Positions 8,210 to 17,102 of a stretch of 64,000 nucleotides of DNA are shown here, piece by piece; within the stretch, counting starts at the first letter, position 1; every line of letters begins with the position of its first letter. The notes beneath the pieces were generated by a model. It searched no databases. It was not told where the DNA came from and was given only the letters and a program-made list of their open reading frames with translations. A program made the position numbers and the translations under genes. The stretch comes from JABWBD01 sp040768665 (lineage in GTDB: Bacteria > Planctomycetota > Planctomycetia > Pirellulales > Thermoguttaceae), in NCBI GenBank assembly GCA_040768665.1, contig JAXGMN010000021.1:1-64000 (forward strand), in the 5' to 3' direction.

Positions 8210-9715
8210 GTGTCCGATCCGTCTACGCTTTCCGAATCGATCCGACGCGGCAGCCGCGCCGTTGCCGCCGCCCAGATTGCCACCCAGGTGGTGTCGATCG
8301 TGGTTCTCGCGGCGCTCTACCGCCTGCTCGGGCTCGAACCGTTCGGGCTGATCGGCATGATTTTGCCGGTGCTTGCGCTGATCCGGATCCTCGCCCATTC
8401 CAGTTTGGACGTTGCCACTATTCAGCAAACCGCGCTTGACGATCGGCAGGTATCGGCACTGTTTTGGATCAATCAGGGCCTGGGGCTCGCCTCGACCGCG
8501 GTGATGGCTGCTTTCGCCCCGGTGCTGGTCTGGTTCTATCGGGAGCCCGGTGTGCTCTGGCTGACGGTTGGATTGGCTGGAACGCTATGGCTGAACGTTC
8601 TGAGCCTTCAACATCTTGCGCTTTTGCAGCGAGAACTCCGCCTTGGCGCCGTCGGGGCGATCCGGCTGACGGCCCTGGTCGTGGCCGGAATCGCGGCGGT
8701 CGCTGCGGCGTTGGCGGACTGGGGCGTCTGGGCACTGGTGGTCCAGCAATACGTCGAGATCATCGTTCTGGTCGCGCTCGCCTGGATGGTTGAGCCCTGG
8801 CGGCCCCGGTTCGATCTGGGCGGCGTTGAGATCGGCCGCCTGCTTCATGTCGGGGGCCATTGCACTTTCGGCTCGCTGATGTTTGGTTGGATCGCCAACA
8901 TCGACAAGATCCTTGTGGCCTATGCCCTGTCTCCGGAACAGGTCGCCCTGTACCGTGAGCCGTTCAACCTGATGATGAAACCCGTTACGGTCGTGATTAC
9001 GCCTTTGACAGGCATCATGCTCCCCGGGCTGTCCCGGGCCGCTCACGACGGCCAGTTGTACCGGTCGCTGGTGCTGCGGTTCTTCCGTTTCATCGGATTG
9101 GTCATGTTTCCGATCGGCATCGGGCTGGCGATCGTCGGCCCGGAAACCTACCGGGTGCTTGGGGGCGAGCAATGGGCGCCGGCCGGGCCCGTGCTTTCAG
9201 TCCTCGCTTTGGCGATCCTCGCACAAGGATTCTTCATTGCATTGGGGAGCGTGTTCACCTCGTCGGGCCACGCGGACCGACTCTCGCGGGCGTCGTTCGT
9301 TGCGGCGACCGTCTTTTCCATTCTGTTCGTCCTGGGGCTAACGGTGTCCCAGGGAGCGGGCCTTCCCGTCGTGGGCATGGCATGGACCTACACGCTCACC
9401 CTCTTGTTGATCGTGTTCCCGGTCTATCTCGGCTATGCCTTGAAGACCGTCAAGATCCGCTACCGCGACTGGTTGGCCCAGTTCAAGGTTTCGGCTTCCG
9501 CTGCAGCCGGGATGGGACTCGCCGTGAGTGGGTGCCGATGGCTGTTGGCGGACGTGCTACACTGGCCTGCGTGGCCGCTGCTGGTCGTCGAGGTGGCGGT
9601 GGGTGTGGCGGTGTACAGCCTGCTTGCATGGCCCGAGATTCGTTGGTTTCTTCGGGAGGGATTGCGGCCGACGCGTAATTCCGCTGGTGCGGATCATGGC
9701 GCGACCAGCGTCTGA
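8210..9715 (+). CDS. Polysaccharide/lipopolysaccharide flippase (MOP superfamily)
   Basis: A 501-residue membrane protein of the oligosaccharide flippase (Wzx/WzxC-like) group, which moves lipid-linked glycans across the inner membrane. About 12-14 hydrophobic segments span the whole length, beginning with SRAVAAAQIATQVVSIVVLAALYRLLG, a typical family start. DKILVAYALSPEQVALYREPFNLM in the middle is also characteristic. The start is GTG at 8210. No polymerase or ligase gene is adjacent, so the transported glycan is unknown, but several glycosyltransferases elsewhere in the window fit the same surface-polymer theme. Confidence 0.8.
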   Translation: MSDPSTLSESIRRGSRAVAAAQIATQVVSIVVLAALYRLLGLEPFGLIGMILPVLALIRILAHSSLDVATIQQTALDDRQVSALFWINQGLGLASTAVMAAFAPVLVWFYREPGVLWLTVGLAGTLWLNVLSLQHLALLQRELRLGAVGAIRLTALVVAGIAAVAAALADWGVWALVVQQYVEIIVLVALAWMVEPWRPRFDLGGVEIGRLLHVGGHCTFGSLMFGWIANIDKILVAYALSPEQVALYREPFNLMMKPVTVVITPLTGIMLPGLSRAAHDGQLYRSLVLRFFRFIGLVMFPIGIGLAIVGPETYRVLGGEQWAPAGPVLSVLALAILAQGFFIALGSVFTSSGHADRLSRASFVAATVFSILFVLGLTVSQGAGLPVVGMAWTYTLTLLLIVFPVYLGYALKTVKIRYRDWLAQFKVSASAAAGMGLAVSGCRWLLADVLHWPAWPLLVVEVAVGVAVYSLLAWPEIRWFLREGLRPTRNSAGADHGATSV

Positions 9716-9819
9716 ACGGGTTGAAGTCCCCTGTTGCGGGCGTGAACGGCTACTCCAGTTCAGCCCAGGCGTAACCTATAGTTGCCGGACGGACGGATGT
9801 TCCGTTTTCGGGATCCCTG

Positions 9820-11202
9820 ATGAGCATCGTTTTCTTGACACTCCTGATCGCGCTGCTGAATCTGGGCCTCGGCTACGTCGCCGCGGTGTCCTTGGGGTAT
9901 GGACCACGCCAGGCGAGGGTGCCGGGCGCGATCCGAACGCGCGGCGCGCCGGGCGGAGGCACGCGCGGGCCACAGCCGTCGGCTACGGGTGAATCGGTCA
10001 CCGGCGGTTCACCCGCGGAGATCGTCTGCGCGGGCGCAGAATTGCCGCTGGACGAGTCGCCGATTGACGAGTTGCTCGACGACGACCCCGGGCAGTCGCT
10101 CGATATCGGTCCGTCTTATGAGCCGTACGACGACGATATCGCGGAACTGATCCATTTGGACCAACCCGAGTCGTGGGATCTCGGCGAGAAATTCGTCGAG
10201 ACCTCGATCCTCAAGCTCAACATTGCCATGATGAAGAGCGGTCAGCGGGCCGCCGAGATCGACGAGCGTCTCCGCGACGTTCGGGGCCGGTCGGACCAGG
10301 AGACGATCCGACAGTGCGTCGCCCAGTTGCTCGAAGATTGCCGAACCTATCTTGAGGAGCAGCACGAGGCTGCCGAACGATTTCGGAGCCGTATCAGCGA
10401 ACTCGGTGAGCTCAAGGAACTGGGCGAGGAGATCGAGATGGCCAATCTCGAGCAAGCGGCCCAGGTCGAGACGACTATCAGCAACCTCGAGCACCTGGAC
10501 CTGAAGACCGATTTGGAAGCCGCCAACCAGCGGCTCTTGTCGGAACTTGGCAAGCTGCGCGCCGCACGTCACCGACTCCGTGACAACCAGGAGATCGCGT
10601 TCCTGTCGATTGCCCGGTACGAAGACCGGATGGACACAATCGAGGCCCAACTCTTCAACGATCCACTTACGAAGCTGCGCAACCGGATCGGGGTCGAGAC
10701 GACCCTTTGGCCGTGGTGGCAGCAGAACCGGCAGCAATCCAGGCGAATGTCGGCGGCCTTGTTCGACCTCGACGGATTCGGCAAAGTGAACGAGCAGTAT
10801 GGCACAATAGTGGGCGACCGAATTCTCGTCGAAGTTGCCGGGTTGATCCAGCGGCAGCTTCATGCGGCCGACCTGGTCGGCCGGTTCGGCGGACAGAGAT
10901 TCCTCGTCGTCCTTTCGGACGTCGGTCCGCGCGCGGCGATCAAGACGGCGGAGTTGATCCGCCAGACGATCGAGCGAGCTACCTTCAACCACGGGGGCGA
11001 GAAGTTCCAGGTCACGGCGACGGCGGGCATCATCGACGTCGCCCCGGCCGAGACTCACGAATCGTTCCTTGCCAAACTGGAGGCGACGTTGAACCACGCC
11101 AGGCGTTCGGGCGCGAACAGCGCCTCGTTCCACGACGGCCGCGAACCGGAGCCCGTCGAATCGCCCAACCTCGGCGCCGACTTTTCCGAGATCAACGTCT
11201 AG
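9820..11202 (+). CDS. Membrane-anchored GGDEF-like protein with degenerate active site
   Basis: A 460-residue protein with one N-terminal membrane helix (residues about 3-25), an acidic linker, a long helical/coiled-coil region (about 110-285) and a C-terminal GGDEF domain (about 288-445, starting DPLTKLRNR). The signature motif reads GGQRF at residues 357-361 instead of GGDEF/GGEEF, so the metal-binding and catalytic acidic residues are replaced by Gln and Arg. From knowledge of the family this predicts no cyclic-di-GMP synthesis; the domain more likely binds a ligand or partner. The FDLDGFGKVNEQYG segment, which binds metal and nucleotide in active cyclases, is largely kept. The following TPR gene begins 17 bp after the stop and is probably in the same operon. 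Confidence 0.8.
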   Translation: MSIVFLTLLIALLNLGLGYVAAVSLGYGPRQARVPGAIRTRGAPGGGTRGPQPSATGESVTGGSPAEIVCAGAELPLDESPIDELLDDDPGQSLDIGPSYEPYDDDIAELIHLDQPESWDLGEKFVETSILKLNIAMMKSGQRAAEIDERLRDVRGRSDQETIRQCVAQLLEDCRTYLEEQHEAAERFRSRISELGELKELGEEIEMANLEQAAQVETTISNLEHLDLKTDLEAANQRLLSELGKLRAARHRLRDNQEIAFLSIARYEDRMDTIEAQLFNDPLTKLRNRIGVETTLWPWWQQNRQQSRRMSAALFDLDGFGKVNEQYGTIVGDRILVEVAGLIQRQLHAADLVGRFGGQRFLVVLSDVGPRAAIKTAELIRQTIERATFNHGGEKFQVTATAGIIDVAPAETHESFLAKLEATLNHARRSGANSASFHDGREPEPVESPNLGADFSEINV

Positions 11203-11219
11203 AGCGGGAGCTTTGCACC

Positions 11220-12557
11220 ATGTTTGACGAATCCGACGTTCTCCGCCGGGGCCTGGCGCACCAGGATCGCAAGGATTACGACCTGGCGATCGAGGCGTTT
11301 TCCGAAGCCATCCGGCTGAATCCCAAGTATTCCGAAGCGTACTACGCGCGCGGCAATTGCTACGAATCGAAAGGGATGCACGATCGGGCGATCGAGGATT
11401 ACAACACGGTCCTCTGCTTCCGGCCGGGTGAGGCTGCCGCCTACTACAATCGCGGCTGCGCCCAGGAGAAGAAGGGGCAGCGCGCGGCCGCAATCGCCGA
11501 TTTCGACAAAGCGATCGAGTTGGATCCGAAGTATGCCGGGGCCTACTACAACCGCGGCTACGCCTGGTTCAAGAAAGGTGATTTCGACAGGGCGATCGCC
11601 GACTATTCCGAGGCCGTCCGCTACGCCCCGAAGGACGCCGACGCGTATGTTTCCCGCGGGCTGGTCCACATGGTCCGCGGACAGATCGCCGAGGCGATCG
11701 CGGATTACGACCGCGCCATCGGCATCAACGCCAGGCACCTGAAGGCCCGCGGCAACCGCGGCAACGCCCTGGAAGCGAGAGGCGACTTCGAGGGAGCGAT
11801 TGCCGAGTATAGCGAAGTGATCCGCCTGAATCCCAAGGATGCCAAGGCGTTCGCCAACCGCGCCATCGCCCTGTTCAAAATGGGCAGGGTTGACGATGCG
11901 ATCGCCGATTACACCGAAGCCATCCGGTTGAATCCCAAGAACGCGAAAACCTACTGCAGCCGCGGGATCGCGTACGCCAAGAAGCGAATGACCGAACAGG
12001 CGATCGCCGACTACCATGAGGCAATCCGCCTGGAGCCGAGGAATTGCGAGGCTTACGTCTGCCGAGGTATCGCGAAATCGGGGCTGGGAAAACGGGAAGA
12101 ATCGCTCGCCGACCACAGCGAAGCCATTCGGATCAATCCGAAGTTCGCGAAGGCCTACTTCAACCGCGCTGCCGTCCACAGCCTGATGGGCAACCACGAC
12201 CGCGCGATTGACGACTACGGCGAGGTGATTCGGCTCACTCCCAACGACGAATTCGCCTTCTGCCACCGCGGGGTCGCCTACACTCGCAAAGGCGACACTT
12301 CGGCCGCCCTCTGCGATTTCACCGAGGCCGTTCGCCTCAATCCCGATTACGCCAGCGCCTACTACAACCGTGGACTCGTCCATTGGATCCTGGGAGATAT
12401 CGACGCGAGCATCGTCGACTTCAGCGAGACGATCCGCGTCAATCCGGCCTACGCCAAGGCCTACCAGAACCGTGCACTTGCCTACGAGAAGAAGGGCGAT
12501 CGCCAGCGGTCCCAGAGCGATCTGGCCAAGGCAAAGCAGCTCTCGGTTGTTGCCTAG
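11220..12557 (+). CDS. Protein built of 13 tandem TPR repeats
   Basis: A 445-residue protein consisting almost entirely of 13 consecutive 34-residue tetratricopeptide repeats (consensus AYYNRG-AY-KKGD-D-AIADY-EAIRLNPK-A), with only four residues before the first. TPR arrays form a superhelical scaffold for protein-protein contacts. No signal peptide or enzymatic domain is present. The ATG at 11220 was chosen because the first repeat starts right after it and a GGGAG site lies upstream; the frame is open much further upstream over the preceding gene. It probably works with the GGDEF-like protein encoded 17 bp upstream. It converges on the aldolase gene. Confidence 0.85.
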   Translation: MFDESDVLRRGLAHQDRKDYDLAIEAFSEAIRLNPKYSEAYYARGNCYESKGMHDRAIEDYNTVLCFRPGEAAAYYNRGCAQEKKGQRAAAIADFDKAIELDPKYAGAYYNRGYAWFKKGDFDRAIADYSEAVRYAPKDADAYVSRGLVHMVRGQIAEAIADYDRAIGINARHLKARGNRGNALEARGDFEGAIAEYSEVIRLNPKDAKAFANRAIALFKMGRVDDAIADYTEAIRLNPKNAKTYCSRGIAYAKKRMTEQAIADYHEAIRLEPRNCEAYVCRGIAKSGLGKREESLADHSEAIRINPKFAKAYFNRAAVHSLMGNHDRAIDDYGEVIRLTPNDEFAFCHRGVAYTRKGDTSAALCDFTEAVRLNPDYASAYYNRGLVHWILGDIDASIVDFSETIRVNPAYAKAYQNRALAYEKKGDRQRSQSDLAKAKQLSVVA

Positions 12558-12602
12558 AAGACGAGCCGCAAGCCTCGCATTGCCGGGAACGCCGGGAGAC
12601 CG

Positions 12603-13571
12603 TCACTCTTCGATGATGACCTTGTCGTAAAACTCGACGTATTTTTCCCGATCCGCGCCGGCACGCGCCGCCATTGCGCTGCGCGGGTGCTGATTGAGCT
12701 GCCCGGTAATGTTGTACTGGACGTAGGGACCCCATTCGACCTTCTCGCGCAGCGGCTCAAGGCGATCCTGCAGGAGTTGGAGAATCGGCCGGATCTTGAA
12801 CTTGGGGTTCCGCAAGAAGCCGATCAAGAGTTCCATCGGGCAATTACCCGCCCCGCGCCCCAGACCCGCCATGGACGCGTCGGCACGGTTCGCGCCGTGG
12901 ATGATCGCCTCGATCGTATTGGCGAACGCGAGCTGCTGGTTGTTGTGGGCATGGATCCCGACCTCCTTGCCCGTCGCTTTGCCATAGGAAAGGTACTTCT
13001 TCACCAGGATCTCGATCTGTTCCGCGTAGAGCGAGCCGAAACTGTCCACGACCACCAGCGTGCTGGCCGGAGTCTCGGCAAGCAGCTCAAGAGCCTGATC
13101 GACCTCCGTTTCTTGGGCCCGCGACACCGCCATCAGGTTCGCGGTGACTTCGTAGCCCTTGTCGTGGGCGTCGCGAATCATGTCAACGGCTTCCGAGACC
13201 TGGTGGACATAGAAGGCCACCCGGATCACATCGAGCACGCTCTGCTCTTTCGGCAGGATGTCGGTCCGCCACTCGGACTTGCCGGCATCGGCCATGGCCG
13301 AGATCTTCAGGGGGGTATCGTTGTCGCCGACGATGCGGCGGATATCGTCTTCGTCGCAGAATTTCCATGCGCCGAACTTGTCCCGTACAAAGATCTTCTT
13401 CGACGCCTTGTAGCCGATCTCCATGTAGTCGATGCCCGCTTCGACACACGTCTCGTAAACGGCCTTGACGAAGCCGTCTTCGAACATGTGGTCGTTGACC
13501 AAACCGCCGTCGCGGATGGTGCAATCGAGTACTTTGAGTTCCGGCCGGTAGGTGATCCACGGGGCGTTCAC
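12603..13571 (-). CDS. HMGL-like (DRE-TIM) aldolase/metallolyase domain protein
   Basis: A 322-residue TIM-barrel protein of the HMG-CoA-lyase-like family, related to 4-hydroxy-2-oxovalerate aldolases and isopropylmalate synthase catalytic domains. The family start LDCTIRDGG lies at residues 15-23, with the Arg-Asp pair used in metal and substrate binding, and the second metal site is HAHNN. No C-terminal regulatory domain is present. The GTG start at 13571 has a clear AAGGAG site 7 bp upstream; the frame is open further to 13682 but that part looks non-coding. The substrate is not predictable from the sequence. It stands alone between the convergent TPR gene and a divergent remnant. Confidence 0.75.
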   Translation of the reverse strand: MNAPWITYRPELKVLDCTIRDGGLVNDHMFEDGFVKAVYETCVEAGIDYMEIGYKASKKIFVRDKFGAWKFCDEDDIRRIVGDNDTPLKISAMADAGKSEWRTDILPKEQSVLDVIRVAFYVHQVSEAVDMIRDAHDKGYEVTANLMAVSRAQETEVDQALELLAETPASTLVVVDSFGSLYAEQIEILVKKYLSYGKATGKEVGIHAHNNQQLAFANTIEAIIHGANRADASMAGLGRGAGNCPMELLIGFLRNPKFKIRPILQLLQDRLEPLREKVEWGPYVQYNITGQLNQHPRSAMAARAGADREKYVEFYDKVIIEE

Positions 13572-13692
13572 AGGAGGGCTCCTTGCGGGGATGGGTCGCA
13601 GAATCGGGGGGGGGGCAGGATTTTCCCTTTTGTCTTCCGGCCGACGATCTGTCAATCGTGTCCTTTTCCCAGGGTACGACACACCGGTTCCG

Positions 13693-14076
13693 ATGTTTCC
13701 GCCGACGCTTTTCGATTGCGACGGCTGGAAGGGCCTCGGGCTGGCGGCCGCTCACGGGACGATCGATGCTTGGGATTCGTTGCCGACACGACTGCCTTGG
13801 GATGGGCCCCTGGGAGCTTCGGAGTGGGAAGGCGCGAAAGGGGCCCGGATTCGCTCACGGGAATGGTGTGATCTTGTGTTCAGTACTTGGGGAGAAGACA
13901 TCGCCAACGACGATCTGGCCGAATGGCTGGGCGAGATCCACGCCGGATATACGACCTGCGTTTTCCCACAATGCTTTGCCGGCGGCCTGTCGGAAGGACT
14001 CCTGCTTCGGACTGTTATCTGCCGTACGATTGGGTGGGGCGACCAAGAACGAAAGGCCCCTGGACTTCCGTCCTGA
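13693..14076 (+). pseudogene. Possible C-terminal remnant of a caspase-like (clan CD) peptidase
   Basis: A 127-residue open frame with protein-like composition. The segment CDLVFSTWGEDIANDDLAEWL ... TTCVFPQCFAGGL resembles the catalytic-cysteine region of legumain/caspase-like peptidases (a QCFSGG-type motif after a helix). The expected upstream catalytic His-Gly region in a full-length domain is missing, and the end (GWGDQERKAPGLPS) does not look natural. I therefore call it a remnant. The similarity is from pattern memory only. Confidence 0.3.
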
Positions 14077-14147
14077 GATTTGGGATACTTGAGGAAGTCT
14101 TGAGGGCGTCTCAGGCACCGCCTTAGCGGTTACGACGCTCAGCAGTT

Positions 14148-14222
14148 CGGGGCGTAGCGCAGTCTGGATAGCGCGTCAGACTGGGGGTCTGAAGGTCGCT
14201 GGTTCGAATCCAGTCGCCCCGA
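14148..14222 (+). tRNA. tRNA-Pro (anticodon GGG)
   Basis: A 75-nt cloverleaf. The 7-bp acceptor stem CGGGGCG pairs with CGCCCCG, the D-loop has AGTCTGGATA, the anticodon stem TCAGA/TCTGA encloses the loop CTGGGGG with GGG at 34-36, and the T-arm has GGTTCGAATCC. The discriminator base is A and CCA is not encoded. A terminator follows within 10 bp. Confidence 0.95.
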
Positions 14223-14229
14223 CATGATA

Positions 14230-14268
14230 AGCCTCGTCGTAGCAATAGTTTACGGCGAGGCTTTTTTT
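14230..14268 (+). terminator. Rho-independent terminator after tRNA-Pro
   Basis: AGCCTCG (14230-14236) pairs with CGAGGCT (14256-14262) and is followed by a run of T. It ends the tRNA transcript. Confidence 0.8.
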
Positions 14269-14272
14269 GTGA

Positions 14273-14804
14273 AACTTCGCCTTGGTGTTCGACGCAATCG
14301 AGAAGCTGACCGAGGAGTATAGGGTCGACCCGGCCATGCACAACCACCCACAGCCGTCGGTGAAGCGACAGGACATCAAACGCCCCTACTTCGGCATCGA
14401 ATGGGAGCGCACGGCCGATTCCGGACCGGCGCTCCACGCCGAGTCGGTAGCGTTCTTCGAAAAGACGGCCGGAGAACTGGCCGGTGTGTGAAGTACATCG
14501 CGCTGATCTGCACCAACCAGTTCGAACTGTATACCGACTTTGGAGTGCAGATGATGGCACGGTTGAAAGCGGTGCAGACCTTCGTCGCCCAACTGGCCAA
14601 CGGGGCCGCAGAGCCCGAACCGCCGGCCGATGCGCCGGAAGAGGACACGAACGGTTGGCTCTACGCCTCCGGCGGAACCTATCTTCCGAGTGGGCTGTGA
14701 AGGGCGGCGGATACGGCTCCGTCATTCAGAGCAACGTGGTCGGTCCCGAAGGCGGGCAGATGCTCGTCGAAGAAACGGTGAAGATGATCAACGCCATGTG
14801 GTGA
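14273..14804 (+). pseudogene. Frameshifted gene remnant next to tRNA-Pro
   Basis: Three protein-like segments follow one another in three different frames: ALVFDAIEKLTEEYRVDP ... FFEKTAGELAGV (to 14491), VKYIALICTNQFELYTDFGV ... (14488-14700) and KGGGYGSVIQSNVVGPEGGQ ... MINAMW (to 14804). The joins fall at GTGTGA- and CTGTGA-type overlaps. Together they would make about 175 residues. I do not recognise the family. Decay by two frameshifts is the likely explanation; three overlapping micro-genes is the less likely alternative. Its position right after a tRNA fits leftover integrated DNA, but no attachment-site repeat was found. Confidence 0.4.
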
Positions 14805-15078
14805 CCGGCTCGTGATTGTTGAGGATCTCGTGCGTTGGTTGCCAGGTTGATGGTTCTCCGTGCATTGCACTCCGTGTTCTGGTATGCTAGAGACGGTTTT
14901 TCCCGCTCCCGTGAACAAGCGAAACATGGCCTCGGTATCGACAAGCAGGGGGTCGTCCGCCACGTGTTCCGTTCCCAGTTCGCCGCAGATCGGCATGTCG
15001 CCGAGCCATTGACCGTGGTTCGAGAGTTGGCAAGCGTCTAACCGCTGCACGCACTGCGGAGCCTCCGAGGAGTGTATC

Positions 15079-16371
15079 ATGAAGATCGCGATCATCGGTT
15101 CCGGCATCAGCGGTATGCTCTCCGCCCGCCTCCTTGCCGACGAGCACGAAGTCCACGTATTCGAGGCCAATGATTACGCGGGCGGGCACACGAACACGGT
15201 TTCGTTCGAGGTGTTCGGCCACCCGTATGCCGCCGACACGGGTTTCATGGTCTTCAACGATCGCACGTATCCGAACTTCATCCAAGTGTTGCAGATCCTT
15301 GGGATCCCGGCCCGCAACAGTGACATGAGCTTCAGCGTGCGCTGCGACAAGACCGGGCTGGAGTACCAGGGCAGTTCGCTCAACGGGCTTTTCGCCCAAC
15401 GCCGCAATCTGTTGCGGCCGTCGTTCTACCGCATGCTCCTGGAAGTGCTTCGGTTCAACCGCCAGTCGCTCGAATTGCTGCAGGGCGAGAACTACGATTT
15501 GGAACTGGGCGAGTTCCTGGACCGCAGCCGGTACAGCCGGGAGTTCATCGAGCACTATCTCGTTCCGATGGGCGCCGCGATCTGGTCGGCGCCGCCGGAG
15601 CGGTTTCGGCAATTCCCGGCGCGATTCATCGTGGACTTCTTCAACAACCATGGGCTTCTGACGGTACGCGGCCACCCGCAATGGAAAACCGTGCACGGGG
15701 GGGCTCGGCGGTATGTTGAAGCCTTGACTCGTCCCTTTGCGAGTCGGATTCGCCTAAATTGCCCCGTCGTCGCCGTGCGGCGCCACCCGGATCGGGTCGC
15801 GGTGACGTGGCAGCATGGCGGACCCGAGGATTTCGACGCGGTCGTCCTGGCAGCGCACTCGGACCAGTCGCTGGCCATGCTCGCCGATGCCAGCCAGGCC
15901 GAGCGCGAGATACTCGGGGCGTTTGCCTACCAGCGGAACGACACGGTGTTGCATGTGGACTGCTCGCTCTTGCCCCGATCTCCGCGCGCCTGGGCTTCAT
16001 GGAACTACCGGATCCCACGGGAAGAAGGGCAGCCGGTGGTGCTGACCTACAATCTCAACCGCCTCCAGGGACACGTCTCGCCGGAACCGATCTGTGTTAC
16101 GCTAAACGGCACTCGTCGGCTCGACGAGAAGAAGATCGTGCGCCGGATCGAATACCACCACCCGGTCTACAGCCGCGAGGCGCTCGCGGCCCAGAAGCGG
16201 TTTCATGAAATCAACGGCACGAATCGCACCTACTTCTGCGGTGCGTATTGGGGACACGGTTTTCACGAAGATGGAGTCAACAGCGCCTTGGCTGTCGGCC
16301 GGTGTTTCGGCAAACGGTTGGAATCATGGAAAGCTGCCTCTACGAAGGATATCTCCAGCACCGGCGGCTGA
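15079..16371 (+). CDS. FAD-dependent amine-oxidase-like oxidoreductase of a lipid-modification operon
   Basis: A 430-residue flavoprotein. The N-terminal Rossmann motif GSGISG (G7, G9, G12) is followed by an acidic residue ending the second strand (VFEAND) and GGHTNTV, which is typical of NAD(P)/FAD amine-oxidase-like proteins. The C-terminal FAD-contact segment FCGAYWGHGFHEDGVNSAL is also present. Homologues are regularly found next to DUF1365 and CFA-synthase genes, and such gene sets have been linked to modified (10-methyl, cyclopropane or furan) fatty acids and to photo-oxidative stress regulons in proteobacteria. The exact reaction here is unknown. It overlaps the DUF1365 gene by 46 bp, so it is the first gene of a three-gene operon. 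Confidence 0.8.
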   Translation: MKIAIIGSGISGMLSARLLADEHEVHVFEANDYAGGHTNTVSFEVFGHPYAADTGFMVFNDRTYPNFIQVLQILGIPARNSDMSFSVRCDKTGLEYQGSSLNGLFAQRRNLLRPSFYRMLLEVLRFNRQSLELLQGENYDLELGEFLDRSRYSREFIEHYLVPMGAAIWSAPPERFRQFPARFIVDFFNNHGLLTVRGHPQWKTVHGGARRYVEALTRPFASRIRLNCPVVAVRRHPDRVAVTWQHGGPEDFDAVVLAAHSDQSLAMLADASQAEREILGAFAYQRNDTVLHVDCSLLPRSPRAWASWNYRIPREEGQPVVLTYNLNRLQGHVSPEPICVTLNGTRRLDEKKIVRRIEYHHPVYSREALAAQKRFHEINGTNRTYFCGAYWGHGFHEDGVNSALAVGRCFGKRLESWKAASTKDISSTGG

Positions 16372-17102
16372 GCCCGGCGGAGCATCGATTCCGCTATTCG
16401 CTCTACCTGGTGTATCTGGACCTTGACGATCTGCCGGCAGTGCTGGGCGGCGGTTATGGGTTGCATCGCGCTACGTTCTCTCCAGCGTCATTCCTTCGCA
16501 GGGACCGCGTGGGCGATGCCGCTGTATCCCTGGCCGACGCCGTCCGGAATCTCGCCGAAGAGCGGACCGGTTGGCGTCCGCCCGGTCCCATCCGCCTGCT
16601 CACGCTGCTGCGAAACTGGGGTTATTATTTCTGTCCCTTGAGTCTCTACTACTGTTTTGACCGTGCCGGGCAGACCGTCGACGCGGTCGTCGCCGAAGTC
16701 ACCAACACTCCTTGGCGCGAGCGACATTGCTACGTCCTCTGGCAGGGCAACCGCATTGGCGAGCCGTCGCAACTGCGGTTTCGACACCCCAAGGGTTTTC
16801 ACGTCTCACCCTTCATGGATATGGAAATGTCTTATGACTGGCACCTCCGTACACCTGGGGCGGAATTGAGCGTGGCGATTGTGAACTTCCGGGGGGATGA
16901 ACGGCTGTTCGACGTTAGCATGGCGCTGAAGCGTCGGGAGTTGAGTCGCTGGTCCATGCTTCGGGCGTTGGTCCGTCATCCCTGGATGACGGGACGCGCA
17001 ACCCAGGCCATCTACTGGCAAGCGTTCCGACTTTGGCGCAAGAAGTGCCCGTTCTACCCCCATCCCAAACACAGCGACTTACCCAAGGCGGACCAACCAT
17101 GA
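16326..17102 (+). CDS. DUF1365 domain protein
   Basis: A 258-residue protein covering the whole DUF1365 family, starting at MESCLYEGYLQHRRLSPAEHRF (a typical family opening) and including GYYFCPLSLYYCFD, TNTPWRERHCY and KGFHVSPFMDMEMSYDW. The biochemical role is not known, but the family is nearly always paired with the FAD oxidoreductase and CFA synthase seen here. The start lies inside the end of the preceding gene, and its stop overlaps the start of the CFA gene in an ATGA, so translation of all three is probably coupled. Confidence 0.85.
   Translation: MESCLYEGYLQHRRLSPAEHRFRYSLYLVYLDLDDLPAVLGGGYGLHRATFSPASFLRRDRVGDAAVSLADAVRNLAEERTGWRPPGPIRLLTLLRNWGYYFCPLSLYYCFDRAGQTVDAVVAEVTNTPWRERHCYVLWQGNRIGEPSQLRFRHPKGFHVSPFMDMEMSYDWHLRTPGAELSVAIVNFRGDERLFDVSMALKRRELSRWSMLRALVRHPWMTGRATQAIYWQAFRLWRKKCPFYPHPKHSDLPKADQP

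Noticed and set aside
10707..11219. N-terminal extension of the TPR protein
   Set aside because: It overlaps the GGDEF-like gene in another frame and has no TPR or other domain.
14148..14222. tRNA-Pro as an integration site with attachment repeats
   Set aside because: No duplicate of the tRNA 3' end and no integrase gene were found nearby.
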